DNA from: Pachypanchax playfairii
Lineage: Eukaryota; Chordata; Actinopteri; Cyprinodontiformes; Aplocheilidae
Direction of reading: 5' to 3'
Assembly: GCA_006937955.1 (NCBI GenBank)
Contig: SSNP01000037.1
Coordinates: 3,110,152-3,174,151 of the forward strand
Length of the DNA: 64,000 bases
Each line of letters opens with the position of its first letter. Within the stretch, counting starts at the first letter, position 1. This document shows, one piece after another, positions 12,201-22,787 of the stretch. The notes under the pieces are model-generated. The model was not told the origin of the DNA. It saw only the letters and a list, made by a program, of their open reading frames with translations, and searched no databases. The position numbers were made by a program, and so were the translations under genes.

Positions 12201-15200
12201 CTGGTCTGCAGGCTTCTGTGCCGTCTGCCAGAGGGCAGCAGGTCAAAAAGTCTGTGTCCTGGGTGTGAGGGGTCAGAGATGATTTTCCCTGCACGTTTCC
12301 TGGTTCTTGAGCTGTGCAGGTCCTGGATGGAGGGCAGGGGGGTGCCGATGATCTTCTCTGCTGACCGTACAGTCTGCAGTCTAGTCTTTTAGACTATTTT
12401 TGAGAAAATTAGTGAGATAATCTGTTTAACTGATTTTTCTTTTTTAATTTCAGACAATTTAGCTGTGTTTTTCTTTTGGAAAGCTGAAATGTTAATGAGG
12501 AAAATGTTCTAGCTTCTTTTGGTCCCCCAGATCTGGTAGATCTCCGTCTCCACAGCGACGGAGGAGGACGAGTCGCTCTCTGTCTGAAGAGAGGGATAAA
12601 GAGCGAGCAAGAGCCAAACTGCAGGAAGAACAAGGGAGACAGAGACAGAAGGCATCTGCTCAGCCTAAAGTTATTCCCAAACCCCGCAGCTCCTCCTCAT
12701 CCTCCTCCAGCTCCACCTCTTCCTCCTCCTCCTCCTCTTCTTCATCCTCATCCTCATCCTCACCCTCACGAGAGAGGAAAGACCCAAAGGCACCAACAGG
12801 AAGAGAGCCAAAGCCAGATCAGGAAGTAGCAAAGCAAACTAGTCGCTCCCCTTCATCTCAGGCTCCTCTCAGAGACTCCTCTCACATTCCAGCCACAGGC
12901 AGGAGAGGGTCGCCATCGGACGCAAGGTGTGCTGACTCTGGAAGGAGGAGCTCGCCATCAGACGCAAGGTGTGCTGACTCTGGAAGGAGGAGCTCGCCAT
13001 CAGACGCAAGGTGTGCTGACTCGGGAAAGAGGAGCTCGCCATCAGACGCAAGGTGTGCTGACTCGGGAAAGAGGAGCTTGCTATCGGATGCACGACGTGC
13101 TGACACTGGAAGGAGGAGCTCACCAGATGCACGGCGTGCTGACACTGGAAGGAGGAGCTCACCAGATGCACGGCGTGCTGACACTGGAAGGAGGAGCTCA
13201 CCAGACGCTCGGCGTGCTGACTCTGGAAGGAGGAGCTCACCAGATGCACGGCGTGCTGACTCTGGAAGGAGGAGCTCACCAGACGCTCGGCGTGCTGACT
13301 CTGGAAGGAGGAGCTCACCAGACGCACGGCGTGCTGACTCTGGAAGGAGGAGCTCACCAGATACACGGCGTGCTGACCCTGAAAGGAGGAGCTCGCCATC
13401 AGGTGCACCGCGCTCTGATGGGACCTCTACAAAGTGTCCAATCAGCGGCGAGTTAGACTCCAGACATTCACCACGTGGTCGAAGCAGGAAGCAGCCGTCG
13501 GCTTTGGTCTGTCCCCCGTCGCAGCAAACTGTCAGAAAAGACTCTGACTTAAATGGGATGGAAAAAGTCAACAGAAGCACCAGCTCAAGCTCCTCTTCAT
13601 CCTCCTCTTCCTCATCCTCCTCTTCATCTTCATCCTCATCCTCAGACAGCTCTGACTCTGAAGCAGAGCAGGAAACAGGGTGAGTTGGAGCTCAGACAAC
13701 ATGCTGCAGTTAAAACAAACGTGTCTTTTTAATAAAACGTGTTTGTATTTTAATAGGAAGGAAGTGAAAGCCCAAAGCTCTCATTCCTCCTCATCCTCAT
13801 CCAGTGAAGAAGAGGATGCAAAGAAAAGCAGGTACTGTTCTTTGGAAACATTTACAGTGATACTTCCACGTGTGAAAAGATTAGAAATGTAAATGTGACC
13901 TTTTATAAAAAGATTCTGTTAAGTGAGAACAAAACTTTAATATTTAAGTACAAGTTTGTATTTGAGATTGTTCGTATCTGATGGGTTGTTCTTCCTCACA
14001 GTCCCGCGAGACCTCGTCGAGTCCCGGCTGATTCGCTGAGAGATTCTCGCTCACTCAGTTATTCTCCACCAAGACATGTCAGAGCTGCAGCAGCATCGTC
14101 CAGCCGAAGGTTTGTCTCCGCTGACTCGTGTTTAAACAAGTGATAGAGCGGGTTGTCTGGTAACCGGAGGGTCACCGGTTCGAATCCCTGCTCCGTCCAA
14201 AAAAAGACCGCTTGGCCGTTTTGTCCTTGAGCATGTCACTTCACCCATCCTGCCTGTTTGGTGGTGGTGAGAAGGTCCGATGGCGCCTGGCAGCCTCTGT
14301 CAGTGTGTCTCTGGACAGCTGTGAGACAACGTGTATTTTATCACCAACAAACGTGTGAATGAAAAACTGTAAGAACTTTGNAGCTACGTTTACATGGGCA
14401 CATTTAATCGGAATAAACGCCCAATCGGATAAAAAATACATCATGTAAACATGTCAATCAGAATGTTTTGATCCGATGCAGCCTGATCCGAAAGAAATTT
14501 CCTTCCGATCGAGAGGGGTGGTTTTGTCCGATCTTCATTCGGATAGACGTGCATGTACACACCCATTCAGAATGAAAGGGTGAAAAGAGCCCACTGCGCA
14601 TGCGTACAACTTCAGCGTGACGTCTTTCTGCTTTCGCAGACTCAAGTAGAAAACATAGCGGGAAGTAAACAGAAGTGATCTGCTGGTGCAGTCATCCTGT
14701 CATCCTGCTCTCCTCTCCTGTGGCGGAGGAGCAGTAGTAATATGTATTCAGCCTCTAGCTTGGTTAATGCGACCAGTAAAAACCCAAACATTAAGGTAAT
14801 CACCTGCAGAAGGTCCATATCATTTCAGTTAGTGTCCATGTGAACAGGGATTTGGGAATTCTGATCGACCAAGATTTTAATCAGATCGGGGAAATTTGGC
14901 GCATGTAAACGTAGCTATTGATACTTCCACGTGTGAAAAGATTAGAAATGTAAATGTGACCTTTTATGAAAAGATTCTGTTAAGTGAGAACAAAACTTTA
15001 ATATTTAAGTACAAGTTTGTATTTGAGATTGTTCGTATCTGACGGGTTGTTCTTCCTCACAGTCCCGCGAGACCTCGTCGAGTCCCGGCTGATTCGCTGA
15101 GAGATTCTCGCTCACTCAGTTATTCTCCACCAAGACATGTCAGAGCTGCAGCAGCATCGTCCAGCCGAAGGTTTGTCTCCGCTGACTCGTGTTTAAACAA

Positions 15201-16669
15201 GTGATAGAGCGGGTTGTCTGGTAACCGGAGGGTCACCGGTTCGAATCCCTGCTCCGTCCAAAAAAAGACCGCTTGGCCGTTTTGTCCTTGAGCATGTCAC
15301 TTCACCCATCCTGCCTGTTTGGTGGTGGTGAGAAGGTCCAATGGCGCCTGGCAGCCTCTGTCAGTGTGTCTCTGGACAGCTGTGAGACAACGTGTATTTT
15401 ATCACCAACAAACGTGTGAATGAAAAACTGTAAGAACTTTGGGAGTCGTCTGATTTAAAAAATGTGCTATACAAGTACACATTTACCATTTTACCAAATC
15501 ACATCTTGATCCGGTTCTGTTTGAACAGCCTCTCTTCAGTCCTTCTGCCTGATACTTTTAAATATCCAAATCTGGTTCTGTTTAAAAACCCAAAGTCCAT
15601 CCGTCCTGTTCTGTTTATCCTAGTGGGTCACGGGGGCAACAAGTTCAGGAGAGACACCCAGACCTCCTTCACCCCAGTGACTCTCAGCTTCTCCTGGAGG
15701 ATCCCCAGATGTTCCCGGGCCAGAGAGGTTATATAATCCCTCCAGTGGGTTCTGGTTCTGCCCGGGGGGTCGTCTCCTAGTGAGACATGCTCGGAAAAAC
15801 TCCATGGGGAAGTGACCAGGAAGCATCCAAACCAGATGCCCGAACCACCTCAGCTGATTCCTTTTGATAAGGAGCAACAGCTCTACTTTAAGCTCCTCCT
15901 GGATGATGGAGCTCCTCCTCTTATTTCTAAGACTGACCCCGCCCCCTTCCAGAGGAAGCTCATTTTAGCTGCTTGTATCCAGGATCTGATTCTTTCAGTC
16001 AGGATCCAGATCTCATCATGACTAGATGAGGGTCTGACAGACCAGTAAATCAGGAGTTTTACCTTTCAGCTCCTTCTTCACTACGACAGACTGAAGCAGC
16101 ATCTTCATCACTGAGGATGAAGCTCCAACCCATCAGTCCTGCATCACTCATGAACAAGAAGCTCAGATACGTCAACTCGCCCGTGAAATATTCACTTTGA
16201 GTCCTAATGGACTCTAGAATCTCCTCTGCCCAGCAGTCGGGCTGTCCATTCTGGATCAGCAGTTCTTAAACTTTCTGAAGGTTTTTAAGACATTGGACTT
16301 TGACCTTTGGCCCTTTCAGGCAGAAACAGGCTCCTGAACTTGGAGATGAACCAGATTTGTGTCAATGTAACAGAAAAAGTAGTAAAACAAAAAAAAACCT
16401 TTATACTGTGTCCCGTTTCAGAGGGAGGAGGTTCCTGTCAGGTCCTGGTTCAGGTCTGTCTGCTGGAAATGTTTCCATATTAATAAAGTCCATTTGTCTT
16501 CTGGACTGGAATGGAGATGGGGTCTGACTCCAGGTCTGTTTAAAGACCGCAGGACTTCTTAAACCCTGGCAGAGACACATTTGTTGCTGTAAAACACAAT
16601 CGTAAGGATTTTAATAAAACTGTAAGAATTTCTAATATAAAAATATTAAGTTATACAGAGAGGTTTGTC

Positions 16670-16708
<39 letters not shown>

Positions 16709-17013
16709 CGTGCGTGTGTGTGTGGGTTTGTATTTCTGACCTCCTGAGGACCCGTTTCCTGACTTTTACTATCTTTCTGGGGTCCGAGGGTTCTTGTGGG
16801 GACCGAAGCCTGGTCCCCATGAGGGGGACTCCCCTTTTTAGGGTTAGGGGTTAGGTTTATAGGTATGGTGTGAATAGAGTTTTAGTTAGTCTTAGGGTTA
16901 GTTATAGATCAGTAATGGTTAAGGTTAGGAAAAGGGTTTGGGTTAGGTATAAATCTAGTTACTAAAATCAATGGAAGTCAATGGACGGTCCCCATAAGGA
17001 TAACAAAACACAC

Positions 17014-17059
<46 letters not shown>

Positions 17060-18338
17060 CAGAGATGGAATAACTGCACATTAAAGATACAGTAAAGTGT
17101 GATTTTTAACCAACCACCAGCATTGGGCTGAGCCTTTGGATTGGCCAAAAGACACCGGAGCGCACGGGGTTCGAGCACCAGGGAGTCCAGCAGCCCCAAG
17201 CAGACTGGCAGTCACAGGCCTGATGCAGAGTGGATGTCTGCAAGAGGGCAGTGTAGCCCCGCCCCCCGCAGAAGGGCGTCCAAAGAACACACAGGCCAAG
17301 GATCCCTAAAACTCAGCACCACACCCCCCAGTAAAGGGTCAGGCCATGGTTCAGTGACCCTGGGGCCCAGGGATTAGTCCTGCCCCGACTAGACACTTGT
17401 TTGTGCCTTACAGTTCAGCCACCAGACCCGCAGCCTCACCCCGATTCTCCATATGACAGTAAGTGTGAGGGGAGGACATGATGGAGCCCCCCCAGAGAGG
17501 CAGGCCGCCCATCTTTTGACCCACCTATAGATCCACAGGCAGTTCAAACCAGCTGGCCAGGAGCCCACAGGGCCAGAACAGTGGCCGGGTCCCCACTCGG
17601 CCCCCAGGTCAGCCTTCTCCACACTGAAGCTGCATCCTCCACAGCAACCGGGGGCACCCTGTTGAGCCTGCGAGCAGTTTGACATTTGAAAGTTGAAACA
17701 GATTCTACAAACCAGAAATAATTAAATCTGATAAAAGAAGCAAACAGAGTGAAACTAGATGTGGTTCAGACCAGCAGATCAGATACAAAAACTTTATCTG
17801 ATCGTTGCTGCTCAGCTGTTCTGTAGAATCTACAGACACTCTGGTCCAGATGTTCGTCTCTTCTGCTGAGATCAGCTGCAGCATCCAGATGTTTGTCTTC
17901 ATGATCCAACGTGCTTCTGGGAGAAAACTGGGAATAACGTGTTTAGACCGTTACTGGATGGTGTGAGAGAACCAGAAACCTGTTGGTTCTAAAAGAGCAT
18001 GAAACCACCAGAAACCAGCTTGTTCTCACTTTGTGGATGGTTCTTTCTGTTTTAACACAAAAGCAGGTCTGATCTTACATGAATGTTTTTATTTTGGAAA
18101 TCTACTGCAGCCAGTGAGTTTAGAACATTTGGGTTCCTGATGTTTCCACTGCAGCTCCTTTATGCTTCTGTGTAGTGGTTCTACAGAACCTCCCCTTGTT
18201 CTGGTAAAGTTAATGAAACCTGCTCAGCCTCGGTGGAAGAGTGACGGAGCACCAGTAACTCTCAGAAATCAGTAGTTGGTGTGTTTTTGTCTCTGCAGGA
18301 GCGGCAGCAGACAGTCACCAAGCAGACGGAGGAAATGA
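3209..18338 (+). CDS. srrm2: srrm2: serine/arginine repetitive matrix protein 2 (spliceosome scaffold)
   Basis: Nuclear-speckle and spliceosome SR-repeat protein that binds pre-mRNA splicing complexes. Coding exons: 3209-3456, 3646-3741, 4568-4753, 4875-4955, 5037-5102, 5183-5209, 5316-5426, 7408-7552, 7643-9894, 12531-13679, 13757-13831, 14002-14109 (copied at 15063-15170), 18299-18338. All joins keep frame, giving 1527 aa, or 1563 aa with both exon copies; human SRRM2 is about 2750 aa. The start MYNGIGLTTPRGSGTNGYVQ is the family's invariant N-terminus. A cwf21 domain covers about residues 56-105 and is followed by AAFGISSDYVDGSS. The rest is RS-rich with polyserine runs. The penultimate exon carries the conserved ADSLRDSRSLSYSP, and the last ends SRRRK. 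An 11-residue repeat fills about residues 381-501 and a 13-14-residue repeat lies in exon 12531-13679. Identification is firm; exon edges were read by eye. Confidence 0.93.
3785..4420. mobile_element. Degraded inverted-repeat (MITE-like) relics in srrm2 intron 3
   Basis: Two stretches (about 3785-4060 and 4265-4400) carry the signature CTCAAACTCCAGTCC...GAGGGTCCTGCAGG, typical of a common fish non-autonomous DNA element whose two halves are near-inverted repeats. Ends are decayed and target duplications are not visible. Confidence 0.5.
5990..6110. mobile_element. hAT-like element end in srrm2 intron 8
   Basis: AGGGCCCGACTGATATGG followed by 'ataccgatataaagac' and 'ggccgataaatcc' matches the terminus of a widespread fish hAT-type element. 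No opposing terminus was found before exon 7408, so it is a fragment. The remainder of this roughly 2 kb intron (5427-7407) shows no gene. Confidence 0.5.
7823..8185 (+). repeat. 33-bp coding minisatellite in srrm2 (11 copies)
   Basis: Eleven tandem 33-bp units encode MEKRRRSRSPD, with two MEKRIRSRSPD variants (units 1 and 7). The unit length is a multiple of three, so frame is preserved and copy number can change without breaking the gene. Units 2-5 use CGCTCG and later units CGTTCG, showing regional homogenisation. Each unit adds SR dipeptides, likely SRPK/CLK substrates. Confidence 0.97.
9931..10999. mobile_element. hAT-type non-autonomous transposon (about 1.07 kb) in srrm2 intron 9
   Basis: Terminal inverted repeats TAGGGATGGGCGATAT and ATATATCGCCCATCCCTA bound the element. 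It is flanked by an imperfect 8-bp target duplication, ATCTGCAG (9923-9930) and GTCTGCAG (11000-11007), as expected for hAT transposition. No transposase frame is present. A long hairpin is nested at 10723-10859. Confidence 0.85.
10723..10859. repeat. Long near-palindrome nested in the hAT element
   Basis: Two arms of about 63 bp (beginning CAGGTACCAGATCTGCTTGG and ending CCAAGCAGATCTGCTTACCTG in inverse sense) pair across a loop near CCACTGCG. The arms differ at several positions, so this is an aged inverted repeat, either a small element inserted in the MITE or its own internal palindrome. Confidence 0.8.
11834..12385 (-). mobile_element. LINE 3'-end relic with TTCTGATTCT tail (minus orientation)
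   Basis: Starts with AGAATCAGAATC (reverse of the usual tail) and 'tttattggccaagtatgtg'. The minus-strand conceptual frame contains PLTPRTQTF and ALWQTAQKPADQDHQTQEQ, resembling the C-terminal end common to fish LINE ORF2 copies (LLPSGRRYRSIRSRTSRLRNSF), with stops. It contains a small triplet of a 20-bp repeat (ATATAACAACACAGTAAACA) at about 11940-12003. Confidence 0.7.
12906..13400 (+). repeat. 39/42-bp coding minisatellite in srrm2 (about 12 copies)
   Basis: Twelve tandem units encode (S)DARRADSGRRSSP. The first five units have 14 residues (42 bp, with an extra Ser) and the next seven have 13 residues (39 bp). Variants C/R, S/T and R/K are grouped, which suggests stepwise local duplication. 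Frame is kept throughout. The array is also open on the minus strand, a by-product of the repeat length. Confidence 0.95.
13858..14380 (+). repeat. Direct duplicate, copy A (srrm2 exon plus SINE 5' part)
   Basis: This 523-bp block recurs at 14919-15441 with a constant offset of 1061 bp and only about three differences (near 13910, 13980 and 14279). It holds the 108-bp srrm2 exon 14002-14109 and the first part of a SINE. It stops abruptly at the N at 14381. Confidence 0.95.
14140..14380 (+). mobile_element. tRNA-derived SINE, truncated copy
   Basis: It has an A-box-like TAGAGCGGGTTGTC, a B box GGTTCGAATCCC, and a body reading 'ttgtccttgagcatgtcact' and 'tgtcagtgtgtctctggaca', a common fish SINE. 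This copy ends at the N, without the 3' tail that the copy at 15201-15505 keeps. Confidence 0.8.
14381..14381. other. Ambiguous base N at a duplication/MITE junction
   Basis: One of only two N bases in the window. It sits exactly between the end of duplicate copy A and the first base of a MITE terminal repeat, the position expected for a contig join. Confidence 0.9.
14382..14918. mobile_element. 537-bp MITE between the two duplicate copies
   Basis: Terminal inverted repeats AGCTACGTTTACATGGGC and GCGCATGTAAACGTAGCT. The interior is rich in GATCCGA/TCGGAT motifs and has no coding capacity. Superfamily unassigned. The left target duplication cannot be checked because of the N. Confidence 0.8.
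14919..15441 (+). repeat. Direct duplicate, copy B (second copy of srrm2 exon 14002-14109)
   Basis: Near-identical to 13858-14380. Its 108-bp exon (15063-15170) has intact acceptor and donor and the same phase on both sides, so including both exons would add 36 residues in frame. See the finding on a probable false duplication. Confidence 0.95.
15201..15505 (+). mobile_element. tRNA-derived SINE, complete copy
   Basis: Same SINE as at 14140, here continuing through 'gtgctatacaagtacacatt' into the TTTACCATTTTACC 3' tail. It begins about 30 bp after the exon donor in both copies. Confidence 0.8.
15605..16230 (-). mobile_element. LINE 3'-end relic (minus orientation) in srrm2 intron
   Basis: A longer copy of the family seen at 1073-1480: 'accagatgcccgaaccacct', 'ctccttcttcactacgacag' and 'ctcatgaacaagaagctcag' are reverse-complement landmarks of the reverse-transcriptase C-terminal region. 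Many small deletions. Confidence 0.75.
16672..17052. repeat. (TG)n-flanked fish interspersed repeat
   Basis: Two TG microsatellites (16672-16723 and 17014-17050) bracket a block with 'tctgacctcctgaggacc', 'ggggaccgaagcctggtccc' and TTAGGGTTAGGGGTTAGG, ending 'tggtccccataagg'-like sequence. This is a well-known dispersed fish repeat. The TTAGGG runs are not telomeric. Confidence 0.75.
17100..17690. repeat. GC-rich repeat-like block in srrm2 last intron
   Basis: About 600 bp, markedly more GC-rich than its surroundings, with proline-rich broken frames and no splice-consistent exon. It looks like an old interspersed element, but I cannot assign it. Confidence 0.35.
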
Positions 18339-18619
18339 GTCGATGTCTCCACGACGCCTCGCTCCTTCCTCAACTTCTTCTTCTGTTGTTTAAACATGAC
18401 TCCAACATGGACTGTAGCGCCGGCGGTCGTTTGTTCTGTTTGGCTGAGCTGGTTCAGAACCCTTCACAGTAAAAGCCTCTCACTGCTCCTCTGTTCTGAA
18501 TGTTGTTCCTCCTGTAGATATGAGCTGTTCGTATTTTGGTTATCATGTAACTGATCCGTGTTTTCCATGTAATGTGACGGAAACAAACCTGGTTGATTTC
18601 TTTGAAAATGGTTAATCGT

Positions 18620-18625
18620 AATAAT
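18620..18625 (+). terminator. Poly(A) signal of srrm2
   Basis: AATAAA about 285 bp after the stop codon at 18338. It is the first canonical hexamer downstream and is followed by T-rich sequence. Confidence 0.7.
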
Positions 18626-18639
18626 AAAGAGTAATTGTA

Positions 18640-20920
18640 CATTTTATTTGGGTGGATTGTTGTTTTTGAGGTGGAACATCAAACTGAAAGCAAAGACAGT
18701 TCGTCTCTTAACAGACGTTTTATTTTAATGCAAATAAAACAGCAGAAGGCTGATTTTTCTGATGTGATAAAGAAACTTTTTTTTAACTTCATTCTGTTCC
18801 AAATCATAGAAACGCAGAAGGTTTAATTCTGCTTTAATTTGGGACTCCATCCTTCCAGGAGGTTTTGGTGGAGTCAGGTCAAGCTGAGAACAGATATGGA
18901 TCAATAATCTAATGATGTTAATATATAAAGCAGGACTGTGACATGAGGAGGGAGACGAGCTGCTCGGTGGAGGTCTGAACCCCGAGTGCTTTCTGGTTTA
19001 CGTGTCAGTTAAATTCTGTTTCATTCTTAAATTTCATTTAATGAGACTGAAAAACAAACTGCTTTTAAAACATGAGCAAAATGTTTATGAAGAGAAAATC
19101 AAGGAACTTGGAGATTTAATGAAAAACATGAAAATGGTGAAAATATTTTAAAAGGAAGATTAAAAAAATGAATATGAATGTTTTAAACTAATTTAAGAGA
19201 TTTTGTTCACCTGCAATCCAAAATACAAAGATGCTGCAACAATGTTTGTTTTATCTATGCAACAAAAATAAAACAGGACTGCTCGTATAGAAGAGAACGT
19301 GAGGCTGATGAAGATGCAGCTGCTCTTCATCAGAAACCTGATGGTTCAGATTCTGCATAAAGTTTAGAGCTGATCTCAGAATCTGAGCTGAAGCTGCAGA
19401 ACACGTTCCACACCATGACACTTCCTCCTGCTCTCAGGGTTCTGGGTTTATTTCAACACCATCTGAAACGTTTCTCAATATTAACTGAGCGGAAACGACT
19501 TGCTGCTGTTGCAACAATGAAACTGATTTATCATTTTACTCAAATCTCAGAGTTCAAAAACAAAAAAAAACTTCAGGGTTTCAAACTTATTTCAAACTTC
19601 AAAACTTATTTCAATTCATTTGTGCTTTATTTATTAATCCCTGAAGAAACATTTAATCTGAATAATAATGTTGTATTTGTGTCAGATAAAAACAGGAAAA
19701 TGACCCACATACTGAACATCTGGATTGTTTGTGGCAGTTTGTGTCTCTTGATCAGCTTTTTGTTTTTTTCTGAAAATTTTGAAGCGTTTTAGAATATTTA
19801 TGGATATTTAACATTTTGACATCATTTAACTGTTTTTCTTATTTAAAAAAACAACCGTATGCTGTTTGTCTGAGAGAACACCAGCAGTTCTTTAGTTTAA
19901 GTCTCTACAATATATACATCTATACATATTTATATCTATAATCTATACAATAACTCTGTTTAACTCTGAGTAACAGCGAGACTCTCAGATATAAAGTCTG
20001 TGTGTTCTGCTGCTCACCAACACACTTCTGCATATTGTTTTATATCTTGTACTTTTTATTCTTTTGTGTAACAATAACTGATTAACTCAGTGTTTGTACA
20101 GTGCTATGAAAAAGTATTTGTACCTCAATGAAGACCAGGTGAGAACCAAATCAGTGACATCATCAGTCTGAAAGGGTCACACTGATGTTTGTAAAGCTTT
20201 CAGAGAATCACAGGGAGAGACTTCACCCTCACATGGAGGAACATGGAACCCTGGAGAACCTTCACAGGAACAGCTGATCAACATCACTCCAAGAGCTCAT
20301 CGACTCGTCCAGGAGGAGATTCCAGACCAACATCTAAACCCCTAACAGAACCTTCATGCTGGTCCAGTTAAAACTGTTCTGTAAATTTGGACAGAATTCC
20401 TCACACCTGCAGCTAAAACAATTAGTTATGTTCAGTGCAGGTTGTGTTGGAGGGATTTATGATTTAATAACTGAAGTCCTCTTCAAAAACCTGCAGGTTG
20501 TCTCCAAGTTTCATCCTGTCACAATAAAAAACGTTCGAATTCTGATTTCTGGATTATTTGGTTTAATTTCATCGCTGGTCATTTTCTCTTTTTTTTTTCT
20601 TTTTTATTTTTACTTGTAAAAAGAACATGCACTTTAAACAGAAAATGTTCATATTTATAAATGAACCATAAATTAACGGCAAAACATTTTTTTTTGTTTG
20701 AGAACTATTAAAACTCTCTTATTTGGTTTGTATCAGGGTTTTAATTACGTCGGTTTTTGATGCATTTCAGAGCTTTTACATAGTTTTGTTATTTTTATCC
20801 TGTTATTGTTATGAATTTTAACTGTTTAAACATGACGTTTAACCGTGGAAACGTGGTTAACGGTTTTTGGGATGTGTCTGGTCCCTCGGTGCTTAGGTGC
20901 CGGATTTTCCCACATGCCTG
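18640..20920. other. Spacer between srrm2 and rab35
   Basis: AT-rich DNA without credible genes. A DNA-transposon relic lies at about 20098-20350 (CAGTGCTATGAAAAAGTATTTG terminus followed by decayed internal sequence). The 125-codon frame at 19415 has no recognisable features and is likely chance. Confidence 0.55.
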
Positions 20921-20929
20921 AAGGCAGCA

Positions 20930-21330
20930 TCAGATGATAGTGGCTCATCAGTCGCCGTCAGTCAGGTGTGGCCGCTGCGGTGAGGCGTTCAGTTCCAGCG
21001 GGCTCCAGCCAGGCTGCAGCAGCTCGTACCCGGACCTGGAAACACCAGCCGAGTCCCGGTCACAGTAAGTCTCTGATTTTACCGGAGCTGTTTCAATTGG
21101 ATCTCGGAGTGGGAAGTTTGGTGTCACGCCAGGTTCAGCCAGGGCCCGACGCCGTCATTCCAGACCGGATCAACAAATCTGGATCTTTCTTTCGGGGTCG
21201 AGGGCGGTTCATATTCTCAACAAACCCAGATTAACACGTGCCAAAGCTCCCGCAGTCGTTTAACGTGTTTCTTATTAATTTCACGGCGCTCGAGCGCGAC
21301 CACCCGCCGGTTCGTCGTTCCTCAGCTGAA
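20930..21330 (+). promoter_or_regulatory. CpG-rich region, probable rab35 promoter/5' UTR exon
   Basis: Dense CpG and GC-rich sequence begins near 20935 within AT-rich surroundings. A possible untranslated first exon ends near 21064 (CACA|GTAAGT). rab35's coding start is 1.8 kb downstream behind further spacer, so a non-coding first exon here is inference. Confidence 0.4.
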
Positions 21331-22787
21331 ACTTGTGACTAACCGTCGGAGCAGTTTCACATCCAGAAAATCTGTATCCACACGAACCCAACGAATTTTA
21401 CACGAGCGACACATTAAAGGTGTTTCCGTGAAGGACAAGTTCGTAACGTTACCGTTAAGTCTCAGCTGGTTTAACGGGTCCGTTTTTACCGGGATGGAAC
21501 TTTTCTTTTCAGGTGAATCCGCGTCACGCAGTTTCCGTGGAAAACTTCCTTCAACCGACACTCGTTTTAAACATTTTCACGGAAATAAAAACTCTTCGGA
21601 GTTCTTGACTTAAGACGAATGAAGGAAAATAACACCAATAATCTCCAAAAATGTAGTTTTTATTCCTTAAGCCTAAAATCGCTTTTGTCACTTGAAGTTT
21701 CAGTTAATTGTGTATATTTTAACCGGGATTTGGCGGCCTGGGGCGGGATTGGCTGCCGTTTGACACCCCGGCGCGGCGTCACCACGTCTTTATACCAAAT
21801 TGTTTATTAGTTCAGACTTAAGTTTCTGATTTTATTCATTAAAAGAATATGAAAACACGAGTCTCTCGGGCCGGACTCGAACCTGCGATCAGACGGTCCG
21901 GAGACGGTACCGGGAGAGACGCGATGGAGTTGAAATCTCTGGTTCTCCGGTAGAATTTGCGGGATTTAAAACTTAACTAGTCAAAATGTAAATGATCTGA
22001 TTTAAAACGGAACGTCTTTATCCGCTTTATTCTGAAACCAAACCCGGTTCTGGTTCTGTTTTCATTCCAGTCAAGGTCTGAGACTTAAGAAGAGGAAGTT
22101 ATTATTAGTGTCTCAGCAGCTGTTAGAAGAGCAGTGACGGAGGGGCAGGCTGCAGTAATCTGATTACTCTGATTCGGTCTTTACCTTCTTCTCTATTCAG
22201 GAACTTCTGGGCTGAAGAACCAGAACCAGCAGGAAACCAGCAACTTTCCTCTGAACCGGGAAGTGAAGTGGAAAAAAGGAAGGAGAAGTGAAACCTGTCC
22301 TTCTTTTCAGGATGGAGTCTGGATTACTGAGCAGCACAAGAACCACCAAGTCCCTCAGTCCTGAACCCTGAAGAGTCAGAACTGAGTGGATGGTCGGGTT
22401 GGTGTGGACCCTGTTCTGATTGAAGTGGAAATCCCCTGCAGGAGGGTAGAACTAGAAGTATGGAGCCATCCAGGATCTGCATGGTTTATAGCTCCAGGTC
22501 TCAGTAGATCCAGGTCTCAGTAGATCCAGGTCTCGGTAGAAACTCTACATGATCTGTCAGCAGCTGCAGTTTCACTGTAAAACCAAACAGGTGATGCAAA
22601 GTGAAGTGAAACTGTGGTACGAATGTAAAGTTCAGCACATTCAACTGGAAACGCTCCAAACGGCGAGCGTCTGTGGACAAACCCTAACGCCGCTCTGAGC
22701 CGGACTCTCACAGCACGTGGAGCGCAGGAAGACCACGTCCTCCTATGAAACTGGTTTTACTGGAACAGCCAATCGGAGGCCGTTCAG

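Noticed and set aside
12869..13580. Minus-strand frames of 179 and 232 codons over the 39/42-bp repeat
   Set aside because: Same repeat effect. They lack splice-consistent partners and start and stop at repeat edges.
16830..16940. TTAGGG-like runs suggesting an internal telomere
   Set aside because: Irregular spacing inside a known type of dispersed fish repeat bounded by TG microsatellites; not a tandem telomere array.
18281..18472. 63-residue frame at the srrm2 last exon (ERQQTVTKQTEE...)
   Set aside because: Wrong phase. The preceding exon ends in phase 2, which selects the frame ending SRRRK with stop at 18336-18338.
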